Shown here: positions 32,363-45,856 of the stretch, one piece after another | Layout: each line of letters starts with the position of its first letter | Position numbering within the stretch: the stretch's first letter is position 1 | Source: Xestospongia muta | Taxonomy: Eukaryota; Porifera; Demospongiae; Haplosclerida; Petrosiidae | Reading direction: 5' to 3' | NCBI GenBank assembly: GCA_963693285.1 | Contig: OY848930.1 | Location: 1,364,001 to 1,428,000 of the forward strand | Length of the DNA stretch: 64,000 nt | Translations under genes and position numbers: made by a program | Notes under the pieces: model-generated | Database searches by the model: none | Seen by the model: only the letters and a program-made list of their open reading frames with translations | Told to the model about the DNA's origin: nothing

Positions 32363-35300
32363 ATGTCAGGAGATCCTGCTATGTCCATTAGACCAAAGTA
32401 TGACCAGTTATTAGAATTACTAGATACTCTAGTCAGTTGGGAAAAGTTCGGTGCTTTCTTACCTGGAATTAAGAGTGAACATATCCAAGTAATAGAACGT
32501 GAAAATAGAAGAATCGACCAACAAAAAACTGCTCTTTTTTCAAAATGGCTTAGTGTTCATCCTGAGGCATCATGGCAGGACGTGCTGTTTGCGCTAGAAA
32601 AGTCACAAGAATATTCCTTAGCTTCAAAACTCTATCAAAAGCTAAATACAACATCATCTACAACTAAAAACGTTTCTCAAGGTATATAAAATATTCATTG
32701 TAATTGGTTCAATATATTAGCTATCTCTCTATGTAGCTCCTGAAGAGTCTGTAAGAATTGTCATGTTAGAAGATGCAGAGGAGGAAAAACAAGTTAAAAT
32801 TACTTTGGGGTGCTTAGATAAAAATTTTAGTAACTTAATGGTAGTTGTTCGATCATCTCTTGATCATAAACTAGAACATCAACAACTAGTACTAGTGGAC
32901 TTTATTAGATGGATTGAACATCGAATGAAGTGGGTTGGGGAACTGAGTAACATTGTTGATTTAAATGAGCTTTTTAAGAAACTACATCCATATTTTGACT
33001 TCATAGATTGTGAATTGATTGTTGATATGAGTGAAAAGTTTCTCAATAATGAATTGTTTGGAGAAGACAAAAGAAGCCTTGTCAGTGAACTTAAAGAACA
33101 CATAGCTAAGGCTAATACACTTCGTTGCTCATTGACAGTGAAACAATTAAAAAATCAACTGAAAACCATATATTTTCCACATATTAGAGATTTATCAAAT
33201 ATGCCTCAAATTCAAATTGAGTTACATAATCCATGGAGTGAAGCTACTATTGAAGGACTTTATCTACTAGTCCGACACTTACTACCTCATAAATTGAAAC
33301 AATCTCTTTTGGAATATATCACAATTGATACAGGCTCAATTATCATTAAATACATTGTCCACGAATCAAATCCTGATTGTCTCATAGCTTATGCTCAAAG
33401 CAAGCTACAGTTTATGCGTCTCATTGGTATCTTTGGTCTGACAATTAATGGTGAACATATCCTGGAAGAAGATGAGAATATGAACTTTACATTTGAGTCA
33501 GCTCTTCATGAAGCTGTAAAAGCTGGTCATAATGAAGCTATACAATTTCTCCTCAAATTAGGAGGTGATGTGGACCATTGTAATGAAAAACAGATGACAG
33601 CACTTATGATAGCTAGTGAAAGTGGATATGAACAAATTGTGCTAACACTCATATCAGCTGGAAGTAACGTTAACATTCAAAATAATGAAGGCTGGACTGC
33701 CCTAATGATAGCTAGTCAAAATGGTCATACCCAGGTCGTTGAACAACTACTCAAAGAGAATGCAGATGTTAATATTCAGAACAAAGAAAGTGTGACTGCC
33801 CTAATGAAAGCTAGTGAAAAAGGTCATACTGAGGTCGTTGAACAACTACTCAAAGAGCATGCAGACGTTAATATTCAAAACAAAAATGGATGCACTGCCC
33901 TAATAATAGCTAGTCAAAATGGTCATATCCAGGTCATTAAACAACTATTCCAAGTTCATCCAGACGTTAATATTCAGACAAATAATGGATGGACTGCCCT
34001 AATGATAGCTAGTCAAAATGGTCATACCCAGGTCGTTGAACAACTACTTAAAGAGCATGCAGAAGTTAATGTTCAGAACAAAGAAGGTGTGACTGCCCTA
34101 ACAAAAGCTAGTGAAAAAGGTCATACTGAGGTTGTTGAACAACTACTCAAAGAAAATGCAGATGTTAATATTCAAAACAAAAATGGATGGACTGCCCTAA
34201 TGATGGCTAGTCAAAATGGTCATACTGAGGTCGTTGAACAACTACTCAAAGAGCATGCAGATGTTAATATTCAGAACAATGATGGATGGACTGCCCTAAT
34301 AATAGCTAGTCAAAATCGCCATACCCAGATTGTTGAACAACTACTCAAAGTACATGCAGATGTTAACATTCAAGATAATGAAGGCTGGACCGCCCTAATG
34401 ATAGCTAGTCAAAATGATCATACCCAGGTAGTTGAACAACTACTCAAAGAGCATGCAGATCTTAACATTCAAGATAACGAAGGCTGGACTACCCTAATGG
34501 TAGTCAGTCAAAATGGTCATACCCAGATCATTGAACAACTACTCAAAGAGCATCCAGACGTTAATATTCAGAACAAAAATGGATCGACTGCCCTAATGAT
34601 AGCTAGTGCAAATGGTCATACACAGGTTGTTGAATTATTAGCTAAAGAACTTGTAGACATTGATGTTCAGATGAAAGATGGAAGTACAGCCTTAATGTTA
34701 GCTTGTTATTATGGCCATCTTGAAGTAGCTGAGTGTTTACTACAATCATTTGCAGAGCCTCATATAATAGATTACAATGGATCAACAGCATTTTCATTAG
34801 CAGCTTATAATGGTAACAGAGACCTTGTTAATATGCTGTTAGATAAAGCTGAACCCACTACTGATGAGATTGAAAAAGCAGTAATAACATCATGTTATGG
34901 TGGTCACCCTACTCTCATTACCTTCCTCTCAAACAATCTTCCACACCTCACTAATGACCAGAGAGAACTACTAGACTCATGTGTTAAAGGAGATTTAGGT
35001 GCAGTTATAATGAAGACATTAGATAGTCCAGATACTCCACTGGTCATTGGTCTTACTCCACTCATGGTAGCTTCATCATGTGGGCATGTTAATATAGTGG
35101 ATGCTCTCATACAAGCTGGAGCTGATGTCAATAAACAAGAAAGCCATTTAGGGTTAACTCCTTTGTTCTTTGCTGTAAGCAGTAGTAATTCATCTTCAAT
35201 AATACAGACCCTCTTAATGTATGGTGCTCATCCTAATGTCATTGCTGACAATAATATGCCATTGGATGTAGTTAATAAGGAAACCATTAGAGAGCTACTA

Positions 35301-35543
35301 ATCAGCTATGGATGTCAGACAATATCACAATTACAAAGAAAGAAAGAATATGAATTATCAGAACTTCAGTCACCATTACAAACATTAGGTGAAGTAAAAG
35401 CCATGGCCAATTTGTTAACACATGAGGACGAAATGAAAGATAAAACAACATATGAAGAATCAAGTTATACCTTCAATATGAAGAAAAAGGAAAAGACTTC
35501 AGAAATTCAAAGCTTCATATCTCTACTGAGTTCATTTACTTAA
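32363..35543 (+). CDS. G8: Death domain-ankyrin repeat protein (B head, A tail chimera)
   Basis: Exon 1 is 32363-32681 and exon 2 is 32737-35543, with a 55 bp phase-1 intron, giving about 1041 residues. The Death exon and head are near-identical to G7 (RENRRIDQQKT; APEESVRIVMLEDAEEE; FDFIDCELIVDMSEKFL). The last ANK units, the tail (TFNMKKKEKTSEIQ...SLLSSFT) and about 150 bp of 3' flank match G9 instead. About 14 regular ANK repeats lie between. The gene thus looks like a recombinant whose crossover fell within the ANK array. The role is inferred as for G2. Confidence 0.9.
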
Positions 35544-35691
35544 ACTATCATTATTTGCAAAATTAAAAGACTAGTGTAAACCAAAAAGAAGTTGAAATTA
35601 AAGAACTGCATCTCATGTTACTGCTAAAAATAATTTTATAGTTATTATTTTATACTGTTGTATTTCATAGTTTTGCTTAATAATATCTATT

Positions 35692-35743
35692 TACAATAGC
35701 AGATTTCAATTTCAATCTGTCATTGAGAGAGAAGGCTACTATA
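35692..35743 (+). repeat. Inverted-end element with ISRE-like core, 3' flank of G8
   Basis: TACAATAGC at 35692-35700, TTTCAATTTC at 35704-35713 and GCTACTATA at 35735-35743. Confidence 0.4.
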
Positions 35744-36885
35744 TTAGAGATTTGAAAGTAAAATTAAGTGGAGAGATGATTGTCTTAAATGTTAAGGTAG
35801 TCCTCATTTTACAGAGGTTCTATGAATTAGTATGTGTGACTGATAATAAATGTGTTAGGAAACTACATCATGACATATTATCATTTAATTGATAAATATC
35901 TCTTCTTTAATGACATACCTGCATATCAACCTGGACATGTGGATAAAATGCTGGAGTTTTGACAAAATTGAGCAGGTAACTATTGTGACTCACATTGAGT
36001 ATGATGGCAAGAAATAATATAGAAGTGTACATAACCTCATTGTGAATGTGATATTGTGCTACATGTATTAGTTGTTGAACTGTATTAAAAAGTATTAATC
36101 AAACATAGCAATTAAAGTATAGCTAAATTATGACAGAATTTTGAATTATCTATTTTTGATGCAAGAGCTATTGTTTAGAGAAAGACAACTAAGCAGTAAT
36201 AACATTACTGATTATCAGTTAGAAATGTTATGATTTTGAATTTAGTGTATAAAACATTTATGATCCTATATACATTTATACTCTAAATTTTCCTACTGGA
36301 CAACATATATATTTTTGTTTATTTAATACAAACAAAGCAATATTACATGTACTGTACCTGGTAATGGTTGTATGTGTATTGAAACAATAACTGCTGGTCT
36401 CTGACTTCATATAGTCCCAAACAACTGCATGTCTGATAGTCTGTATTGTAACTAAAGTGTGATTGATTAAAGAAAACTATGATGAAGGATCTTCTATATA
36501 GTATTTGCTAATTTGCTTTACAATTAGGTATTTCTCTTTTTTTAATAAAGAGAAAAAAGATTTGATCAAAACTACAACATTTATAATATGATCTCTATAA
36601 TTTTATAATACATCATAGAAATGTTACTATATAAAAAAGCGTAGATGATATACTTAGCCATGCAGTACCACATAATCTATTAAACCTAAGTTAACTAATT
36701 TATTTTAAATGCTATAAGAGTGAACTGCACAATATATAGAAAATTAATGTCCATACTGTTAACACTGTATGTTAACACTATACAATGTATATGTAAGACA
36801 GTGAAGAGATTTGAAAGTAAAATTAAGTGGAGAGATGATTGTCTTAAATGTTAAGGTAGTCCTCATTTTACAGAGGTTCCACAAG

Positions 36886-37377
36886 TACACATGAAATTAT
36901 TGTAGGATTATTGGTCTTATCAGTAATATCTCTCATGAATAAGTTTGATATTTGAATAACTTCACTGAAGACAACCTTAAAATAATAAAGATTTGTGTAA
37001 CCAACATGTTGACAAAAAAAACATGGAAAAATTACAACGTTGAGGACCAGCTAAGAGAAACAGTTAAAATGGTGTCAACAAACTTTATACTTTATAAAAG
37101 AGAGTTAGTCTTAATTAATTGTTTGTCTTTCATTGTTGAAAAAAACAACATACAATAATATAATTTTGTATAATAATTTTGCAAAAATGGACGTACAATA
37201 AACAAACATATCACGTGGTCTAAATCAAGTATGACAGATGAAATCGTAAGTAAATAATACGTCCGCTTATAAGTTAAACTGAATGTAAACACTGGACATT
37301 GAATAGATACAAATGGTAAAATTAAATTAAATAAGGACATGTTCACAGGTTATTACATCATCCCACACTATAAAATC
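36886..37377. repeat. About 490 bp insertion splitting a duplicated spacer block
   Basis: The flanking sequence (ending CATTTTACAGAGGTTCCA and resuming GAGTGTTTCAAGCTGTTTGC) is continuous upstream of G2 (near 4385-4420). The insert is mostly unrelated, with part resembling 3230-3300. No terminal repeats or target duplication could be confirmed by eye. Confidence 0.5.
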
Positions 37378-38303
37378 ATGAGTGTTTCAAGCTGTTTGCA
37401 TACTTAAGATAAATGAGCTAGTATGTGTGACTGATGATAAATGTGTTAGGAAACTACATCATCACATATTATCAATTAAATAATAAATATCTCATCTTTA
37501 ATGACATACTTGCACATCAACCTGGACATGTAGATAAAATGCTGGAGTTATGACAAAAATTGAGTAGGCAACTATTGTGTTTCTTATTGAGTATTATGGC
37601 AAGAAGTAGTATAGAAGTGTACATAACCTCATTGGTCAATGTGATATTGTGCTACATGTAGTAGTTGTTGTAATTGTAATCATAACCTGTTACTTTCAAT
37701 ATAAATTTATTTTAGTAAATAATCATCCTATATAAACAGAGTCCTCTAAATCAAATGTTAATATAACCTGTCACTTTCAATATATATTTATTTTAGTAAA
37801 TAATTAATACATTTATAATGGACCAATGTGAATACGTCACTAGAACCAACACTGTATAAACTTATATAATAAATAAAATTATTTAGAATTGCTCACTAAA
37901 ATTATAGTATTTGCTAAATATTAGGAGATACTTTCTGTCATGTATTGTTTGAAGATTATGATTTATTGATAGTTTTATAGACACTAATTGATTCAAAATA
38001 TATACCTATACAGGTTATCATATGTAATTAAAACAGACATAAGGTCATTCTCTAACATAACCATGTACAGCAGTAGCTATAGCCACTATTAGCATTCTTT
38101 GGGAAGCTCCTATAACTGCAACAAAATGAAAAAGTGGAAACTGAACATCTAATCTGTTTATTGGTCTGTTCAGACATAGGTCTGTCACAATTCATTCAAG
38201 CATTTATCCATCCATCTGTCCATTTCTCAGGTTGTTCATTTATCCATCAACACAATGACATCTGTTATCAATAACAATCCATATGTTGATGATACAATAC
38301 ATT

Positions 38304-38465
38304 CCATATTTGGTCAATATTTGTGGATTACACATCACATGATATTATTATAATATCGATTGTTTCCATAGTTATTATAAGCACATCACATGATCATCAA
38401 GTGATATCCTAATTATAAGGACATCACATGATGTCTGTTTTCATGACAATTATTACCTTATAAGG
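38304..38465 (+). promoter_or_regulatory. Type-A promoter of G9 with two perfect CArG boxes
   Basis: CCATATTTGG at 38304-38313 and CCTTATAAGG at 38456-38465, the second 103 bp before the ATG. TCACATGA copies lie between them, as upstream of G2. Confidence 0.45.
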
Positions 38466-38558
38466 TCAGCAGTTATTGTATTCTCATATTTACTGATCAC
38501 GTCATTACTGTTTGCCAACTAGTAGTTGCTGTCTGTTACCTACAGTATAAAGTTAATA

Positions 38559-41500
38559 ATGTCAGGAGATCCTGCTATGTCTGTTAGACCAAAGTATGAC
38601 CAGTTAATAGAATTACTAGATACTCTAGTCAATTGGCAAAAGTTTGGTGCTTTCTTACCTGGAATTAAGAGTGAACATATCCAAGTAATTGAACGTGAAA
38701 ATACAAGAATCGACCAACAAAAAGCTGCTCTTTTTTCAAAATGGTTTAGTGTCCATCCTGAGGCATCATGGCAGGATGTACTGTTTGCCCTAGAAAAGTC
38801 ACAAGAACTTTCTCTAGCATCAAGAGTATATCAAAAACTTAACACAACTTTATCAACAGCTTCAACTATTTCTCAAGGTATATTATTGTAACAATTACAA
38901 TTGATATTGATCTCATCTCTTTATGTAGATCCTCGAGAACTTGTTAAAACAGTCATGTTAGATAATGAAGAGAAAGAAAAAGAGCTTCAAACCACATTAG
39001 AAGACCTTGATAGAAACTTTAGTGTATTAATGGTAGCTGTCCGATCATCTCTTGATCATAAACTACAACATCAAGAACTAGTACTAGTGAACTTTATTAG
39101 ATGGATTGAACATCGAATGAAGTGGGTTGGGCAACTCAGTAGCATCATTGACTTGGATGAAATTTTTCTAAAACTACATCCTTATTTTGACTTCTTAGAT
39201 TGTGGCTTGATTGTTGATATGAGTGAACAGTTTCTTAAAGATATTCCCTTTGGAGACAATGCCCTTGTCAGTCAACTTAAAAAACATAAGGTTGAAGCTA
39301 AAAACCTTCGTTCTTCATTTACAGTAAAACAGCTCAGAGATGACCTTAAAAAGATCTACTTTCCACATCATACAAATCCATCAAACATGCCTCAAATCTA
39401 TATTGCATTAAACAGTACATGGGATGAAGCTAATATTAAACAACTTTATCTACTAATAGGACATTTACTACCTTACAAGTCAAAACAATCAATTTTGAAG
39501 TATATTGAGATTCATACAGGCTCAGTTCATATCAAATATATTGTACATGAATCAAATGCTGATTGTCTCATAGCTTATGCTCAAGGCAAGCTACAATTTA
39601 TGCGTCTCATTGGTATCTTTGGTCTAACAATTAATGGCGAACATATCCTGGAAGAAGATGAGAATAAGAATTTTACTTTTGAGTCAGCTCTTCTTGAAGC
39701 TGCAATAGCTGGTCATAATGAAGCTATACAATTTCTCTTAAAATTAGGAGGTGATGTGAACCATTGTAATGAAGAAGGCAGAACAGCACTTATGATAGCT
39801 AGTAAAGGTGGACATGAACAAGTTGTACTAACATTAGTATTAGCTGGGGGTAATGTTAACATTCAAGATAATGAAGGTTGGACTGCCCTAATGCTAGCTA
39901 GTCAAAATGGTCATACCAAGGTTGTTGAACAACTACTCAAAGAACATGCAGACGTTAATATTCAGACCAATGATGGATGGACTGCCCTGACGAAAGCTAG
40001 TGAAAAAGGTCATACAGAGATCGTTGAACAACTACTTAAAGAGCATGCAGACGTTAACTTTCAAGATAATGAAGGCTGGACTGCCCTAATGATAGCTAGT
40101 CAAAATGGTCATACCCAAGTTGTTGAACAACTACTCAAAGAGCATGCAGATGTTAATATTCAGAACGAAGAAGGTGTGACTGCCCTAATGATAGCTAGTG
40201 AAAAAGGTCACACAGAGATTGTTGAACAACTACTTAAAGAGCATGCAGATGTTAACATTCAAGATAACGATGGATGGACTGCCCTAATGCTAGCTAGTCG
40301 AAATGGTCATACCCAGGTTGTTGAACAACTACTCATAGAACATGCAGACGTTAATATTCAGAACAAAAATGGATGGACTGCCCTAATGATAGCTAGTCAA
40401 AATTCTCATTCCTACGTCATTGAACAACTACTCATAGACTATGCAGATATTAATATTCAGAATAAAATTGGATCAACAGCCCTAATGATAGCTAGTCATA
40501 ATGGTCATACCCAAGTTGTTGAACAACTACTCAAAGAGCATGCAGACATTAATATTCAGAACAAAAATGGATGGACTGCCCTGACGAAAGCTAGTGAAAA
40601 AGGTCATACAGAGATCGTTGAACAACTACTTAAAGAGCATGCAGATGTTAACTTTCAAGATAATGAAGGCTGGACTGCCCTAATGATAGCTAGTCAAAAT
40701 GGTCATACCCAAGTTGTTGAACAACTACTCAAAGAGCATGCAGATGTTAATATTCAGAACGAAGAAGGTGTGACTGCCCTAATGATAGCTAGTGAAAAAG
40801 GTCACACAGAGATTGTTGAACAACTACTTGAAGAGCATGCAGATGTTAACATTCAAGATAACGATGGATGGACTGCCCTAATGCTAGCTAGTCGAAATGG
40901 TCATACCCAGGTTGTTGAACGACTACTCATAGAGCATGCAGACGTTAATATTCATAACAAAAATGGATGGACTGCCCTAATGATATCTAGTCAAAATTCT
41001 CATTCCCACGTCATTGAACAACTGCTCAAAAAGCGTGCAGATGTTAATATTCAGAATAAAAATGGATCAACAGCCCTAATGATAGCTAGTCAAAATGGTC
41101 ATACCCAAGTTGTTGAACAACTACTCAAAGAGCATGCAGATGATAATCTTCAGAACGAAGAAGGTGTGACTGTCCTAATGATAGCTAGTGAAAAAGGTCA
41201 TACAGAGATTGTTGAACAACTACTTAAAGAGCATGCAGACGTTAACATTCAAGATAATGATGGATGGACTGCCCTAATGCTAGCTAGTCGAAATGGTCAT
41301 ACCCAGGTTGTTGAACAACTTCTCATAGAACATGCAGATATTAATATTCAGATTAAAAATGGATCAACAGCCCTAATGATAGCTAGTCATAATGGTCATA
41401 CCCAAGTTGTTGAACAACTACTTAAAGAGCATGCAGACGTTAATATTCAGAACAAAAATGAATGGACTGCCTTAATGATAGCTAGTCAAAATGGTCATAC

Positions 41501-43115
41501 CCAAGTTGTTGAACAACTACTCAAAGAGCATGCAGACATTAATATTCAGAACAAAGAAGGTATAACTGCCCTAATGATAGCTAGTCAAAGTGGTCATACT
41601 AATGTCATTGAACAACTACTCAAAGAGTGTGCAGATATTAATATTCAGAATAAAAATGGATCAACAGCCCTAATGATAGCTAGTCATAATGGTCATACCC
41701 AAGTTGTTGAACAACTACTCAAAGAGGATGCAGACATTAATATTCAGAACAAAAATGGATGGACTGCCCTAATGATAGCTAGTCAAAATGGTCATACCCA
41801 AGTTGTTGAACAACTACTCAAAGAGCATGCAGACATTAATATTCAGAACAAAGAAGGTATAACTGCCCTAATGATAGCTAGTCAAAGTGGTCATACTAAT
41901 GTCATTGAACAACTACTCAAAGAGTGTGCAGATATTAATATTCAGTATAAAAATGGATCAACAGCCCTAATGCTAGCTAGTCAAAATGGTCTTTTCCAAG
42001 TTGTTGAACAACTACTCAAAGAGCATGCAGATATTAATATCCAGAATAAAAATGGATCAACAGCCCTAATGATAGCTAGTCAAAATGGTCATATTCAAGT
42101 TGTTGAACAACTACTCAAAGAGGATGCAGACATTAATATTCAGAACAAAAATGGGGTAACCGCCCTAATGATAGCTTGTGCAAATGGTCACACACAAGTT
42201 GTTGAACTATTAACTAAAGAACTTGTAGACATTGATGTTCAGGAAAAAGATGGAAGTACTGCCTTAATGTTAGCTTGTTATAATGGACATGTTGAAGTAG
42301 CTGAATGTTTACTACGATCGTTTGCAGATCCTCATGTAATAGCATACAATGGATCAACAGCATTTTCATTAGCAGCTTATAATGGTAACAGAGACCTTGT
42401 TAATATGCTGTTAGATAAAGCTGAACCCACTACTGATGAGATTGAAAAAGCAGTAATAACATCATGTTATGGTGGTCACCCTACTCTCATTACCTTCCTC
42501 TCAAACAATCTTCCACACCTCACTAATGACCAGAGAGAACTACTAGACTCATGTGTTAAAGGAGATTTAGGTGCAGTCATAATGAAGACATTAGATAGTC
42601 CAGATACTCCACTGGTACTTGGTCTTACTCCACTCATGGTAGCTTCATCACGTGGACATGTTGATATAGTGGATGCTCTCATACAAACTGGAGCTGATGT
42701 CAATAAACAAGAAAGTCATTTAGGGTTAACTCCTTTGTTCTTTGCTGTAAGCAGTAGTAATTCATCTTCAATAATAGAGACCCTCTTAATGTATGATGCT
42801 CATCTTAATGTCATTGCTGACAATAGTACGCCATTAGATGTAGTTAATAAGGAGACCATTAGAAAGCTACTAATCAGCTCTGGAGGTCAGACAATATCAC
42901 AATTACAGGGAAATAAAGAATATGAATTATCAGAACTTCAGTCACCATTACAAACATTAGGTGAAGTAAAAGCCATGGTCAATTTGTTAACACATGATGA
43001 CGAAATGAAAGATAAAACAACATATGAAGAATCAAGTTATACCTTCAATATGAAGAAAAAGGAAAAGACTTCAGAAATTCAAAGTTTCATATCTCTACTG
43101 AGTTCTTTTACTTAA
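38559..43115 (+). CDS. G9: longest Death domain-ankyrin repeat protein
   Basis: Exon 1 is 38559-38877 and exon 2 is 38929-43115, with a 51 bp phase-1 intron, giving about 1501 residues, the longest here. Exon 1 is A-type except for a short internal B-type patch (ERENTRIDQQKAALF in place of ERDIRGTDLQKAALF), which suggests gene conversion. The head is A-type (DPRELVKTVMLDNEEKEKE). About 28 regular ANK repeats follow, swollen by 594 bp and 297 bp higher-order duplications, then degenerate units and an A tail (TFNMKKKEKTSEIQ...SLLSSFT) shared with G8. The role is inferred as for G2. Confidence 0.9.
39981..41168 (+). repeat. Six-unit (594 bp) higher-order ANK repeat in G9
   Basis: Two copies (39981-40574 and 40575-41168) carry the same order of units: TKASEKGH, VNFQDNEGW, NEEGV...ASEKGH, DNDGW...ASRNGH, NSHS, then NGSTALMIAS. 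A partial third round follows from about 41164. Confidence 0.9.
41551..42144 (+). repeat. Three-unit (297 bp) higher-order ANK repeat in G9
   Basis: The order NKEGI...QSGHTNVI, then NGSTALM, then NGW/NGS...QVV starts at 41551 and again at 41848, exactly 297 bp apart. The third unit differs most between the copies. Confidence 0.85.
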
Positions 43116-43262
43116 ACTATCATTATTTTCAAAATTAAAAGACTAGTGTAAACCAAAAAGAAGTTGAAATTAAAGAACTGCATCTCACTGCTAAAAATGA
43201 TTTTATAGTTATTAGGTTTATACTGTATTTCATAGTTTTGCTTAAAATATAAAATGTACATT

Positions 43263-43315
43263 TACAATAGCAGATTTTAATTTCAATCTTTGTCATTGAG
43301 AGAGAAGACTATTAT
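43263..43315 (+). repeat. Inverted-end element, 3' flank of G9, core mutated
   Basis: TACAATAGC at 43263-43271 and ACTATTATA near 43307-43315. The core reads TTTTAATTTC (43275-43284), one mismatch to TTTCNNTTTC. Confidence 0.35.
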
Positions 43316-44791
43316 ATTAAGAGTGATTTGTAATTATATAAATAATCAATTGAAGTGAATAAGAAATTGATTCTAATTTTTTCTATATTAAATACCTCCA
43401 TAACTATATAATATATTAGCTAGAGTGTTTTTGCTTAACCAAAATACTTAGGTGATTTAATCATACATGCCTTTGAGTGTCAAACTACAGCTATTTAATG
43501 ATATTACTGTATGGTTAGTACTTCTGTTTGAAATTTAATCTTATGAAACCTCTAATAAGCAAAAATAACATTTTACTTCATCCATCTTTATCAAACTTGT
43601 TATACATGAAGTAATTACGAAATTTCACTCTTGCATAGATTATTAAAATTAAATTTTGTGTTCAAAAACTGCTGTACATATAATGACAGTATTTGAACCA
43701 GCTTGTCTATTTGTGATGTGAGATGTTACAAGGTACTGTTTAAAGAGAGAGACAACTTAGCAGTATAGTTATACTTTTTATCAAGCACCTATTGGGAACT
43801 TTATTCAAGGCTGGTAATGTGTCATACTGAGTAAGGGGAGGTTGTTATTTGAGGATATCAAGCTATTTTAATATGGCTTATATAGCCAGAGTATATTGTA
43901 GATAGAGTGTGCTGTAATATGATGTAAAACATTCACAAGCTGAAGAGCCACAAGTCTGAGGATATGTTCTTTATGTCATACTATACTGTATGTGTAATAT
44001 AGTATGATTTACAATAGAAATTCAGAGGAGTGTCACAGCCCTGTATTTGATATAGTACTGTGATGTTACTCTCTCTATATATATAGTTGGATAACGTATA
44101 TAATATTTAATAGCGTTTAGTCAGTATTACATGTACTGTACCTGGTTATGGTAGTATGTGTATTATATCAATAACAGCTGGTCTCTGATTTCATATAGTC
44201 CCAAATAACTGCATGTCTGGTAGTCTGTATTGTGATTGTTTATCAATTAACTTGTAATAATAAGTAGGTGTGACTAATTATAATTAAGGATAATTATGAT
44301 GGTGGGTCTTCCAGTTTTTGCTTCTTTGCTTCAGCAATTTACCTTTTCTAAGAAAAAAATAATACTCACAATAAGATCTTTATAATTTTAGAACACATTA
44401 CAGAAATATCACTGCATAAATATGTAGATGACAGTATAACATAATACATTAAAACTAAGTTATACTAAATACTGTATTCTTTTTCCTATAGAGTGAACTG
44501 TACACTATATAGTAAATAAAGGTCGGTCCATACTGTAATATCATAATGTACTGTACCATCAAGCCTCATACCCAAACACTATGGAATGGGTCTTAGGATA
44601 TGAAACTACTTCCAATATAATATATAGTAGATCAGTAACATACTGTTCCATATTGATAGAAATGAGAAGCTAGTTCATATAACCAGTCAGGTTCAATCTA
44701 ATAATAGAAACACATAATAAATGGTCCACTCTCAGTATATTACTGAAGTACAATACTGGTCATACTTGACATCATTAACAATGAACAAAGT

Positions 44792-45060
44792 GTATGTCAT
44801 ACTGATGAGTGCAACAAGACAGAAACATCATTTGTATTATAACTATATTATCTACATGTACTTTTGTTATTGTTCAAATTGCTGTTGTATACATACAAAT
44901 AATTTTTATTAAGAAGATATATTATTTAATGTGAAATATAGTATTACAATATTTATAATTAAAATTATAAGTATACTGTTTATTAATCTATCTTTTAAAA
45001 GGCTGTCTATAATCACTGGACTGGATTACTACATAGGACTGTTGATTGACCTTTTGACCT
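44792..45060. repeat. About 290 bp spacer block, copy 3 of 4
   Basis: It runs from GTATGTCATACTGATGAGTG to TTGACCTTTTGACCT. It is followed by a second copy at 45570-45856, so the spacer before G10 carries a tandem duplication. Confidence 0.65.
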
Positions 45061-45125
45061 ACATTGAAATTGCATTTCATAAATAGAAAGAGATGAACAG
45101 TACAAACCAAGTTATAAGTGTAGAG

Positions 45126-45364
45126 TACACTGTAAAAATTGATTTGTTGATTTAACCAATGTATTGTTATACAGGTTACACGTAGCAAACGTAGTATGAT
45201 GTGAAAGTAAATATAACACTGTTTTGATTATTAATGTACTACTGTTTATGTAGCTATTAGTACATTAGCAGTGTTTTGTTTACTTTTACATCATACTAAG
45301 TTTGCTGCATGCAACCTATATAACAATACATTGGTTAAATCAACAAATCAATTTTTACAGTGTA
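45126..45364. mobile_element. 239 bp palindromic MITE-like element
   Basis: The left arm (45126-45221) and right arm (45269-45364) are near-perfect reverse complements: TACACTGTAAAAATTG at the left end, CAATTTTTACAGTGTA at the right. The loop is about 47 bp and also partly palindromic. No coding capacity. The flanks (AAGTTATAAGTGTAGAG and GGTGGTA) are contiguous at 27108-27125, which acts as a paralogous empty site. Ends reading TA-CACTGTAAAA would fit a TA target duplication, but the empty site does not prove it, so no superfamily is assigned. Confidence 0.85.
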
Positions 45365-45569
45365 GGTGGTAAGTAAATTTGTAAGCAGGTACATGTAAGA
45401 AATGTGAATGATTTGGACATATGTCCTTGTACACTGTTAATGAAAAGCTACCTAAATATCCGCATACTTCTAGGAGCAGTCCATTAACTTTGACTAGCTC
45501 TGTATTTAGTGTACTCAATGACATTAGGTAAATAGAATGTACCATCTATATGCTTGCTATTGTATAATG

Positions 45570-45856
45570 CTCTCTACAGCTCCACTGACAAGTGGTATGT
45601 CATACTGATGAGTGCAACAAGACAGAAACAACATTTGTATTATAACTATATTATGTACATGTACTATTGTTCAAATTGCTGTTGTATATATACAAAATCA
45701 TTTTTATTAAGAAGATATATTATTTCATGTGAAATATAGTATTGCAATATTTATACTTAAATTTATAAGTATACTGTTTATTAATGTATCTTAAATGGCT
45801 GTCTATAATCACTGGACTGGATTACTATATAGGACTGTTGATTGACCTTTTGACCT
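45570..45856. repeat. About 290 bp spacer block, copy 4 of 4
   Basis: It runs from CTCTACAGCTCCACTGAC to TTGACCTTTTGACCT, and is followed by the long form of the inverted-repeat region. Confidence 0.65.

Larger units (their letters stand above)
35544..38303. other. Spacer G8-G9
   Basis: The ISRE-like element is followed by a relic (about 35745-36090) of the block at 4326-4690, then unique AT-rich DNA, then the same block again (36750-36885 plus 37378 onward), split by about 490 bp of different sequence. The small frames at 36952-37158 and 37092-37346 fall in or around this insert and have no recognisable product. Confidence 0.5.

Noticed and set aside
39981..41168. CRISPR-like or satellite array because of regular 99 bp periodicity
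   Set aside because: The period is that of 33-codon ankyrin repeats in one long open frame.
44721..45739. Small frames in the G9-G10 spacer
   Set aside because: They fall in duplicated spacer blocks and the MITE region, and the reading frames are not kept between copies.
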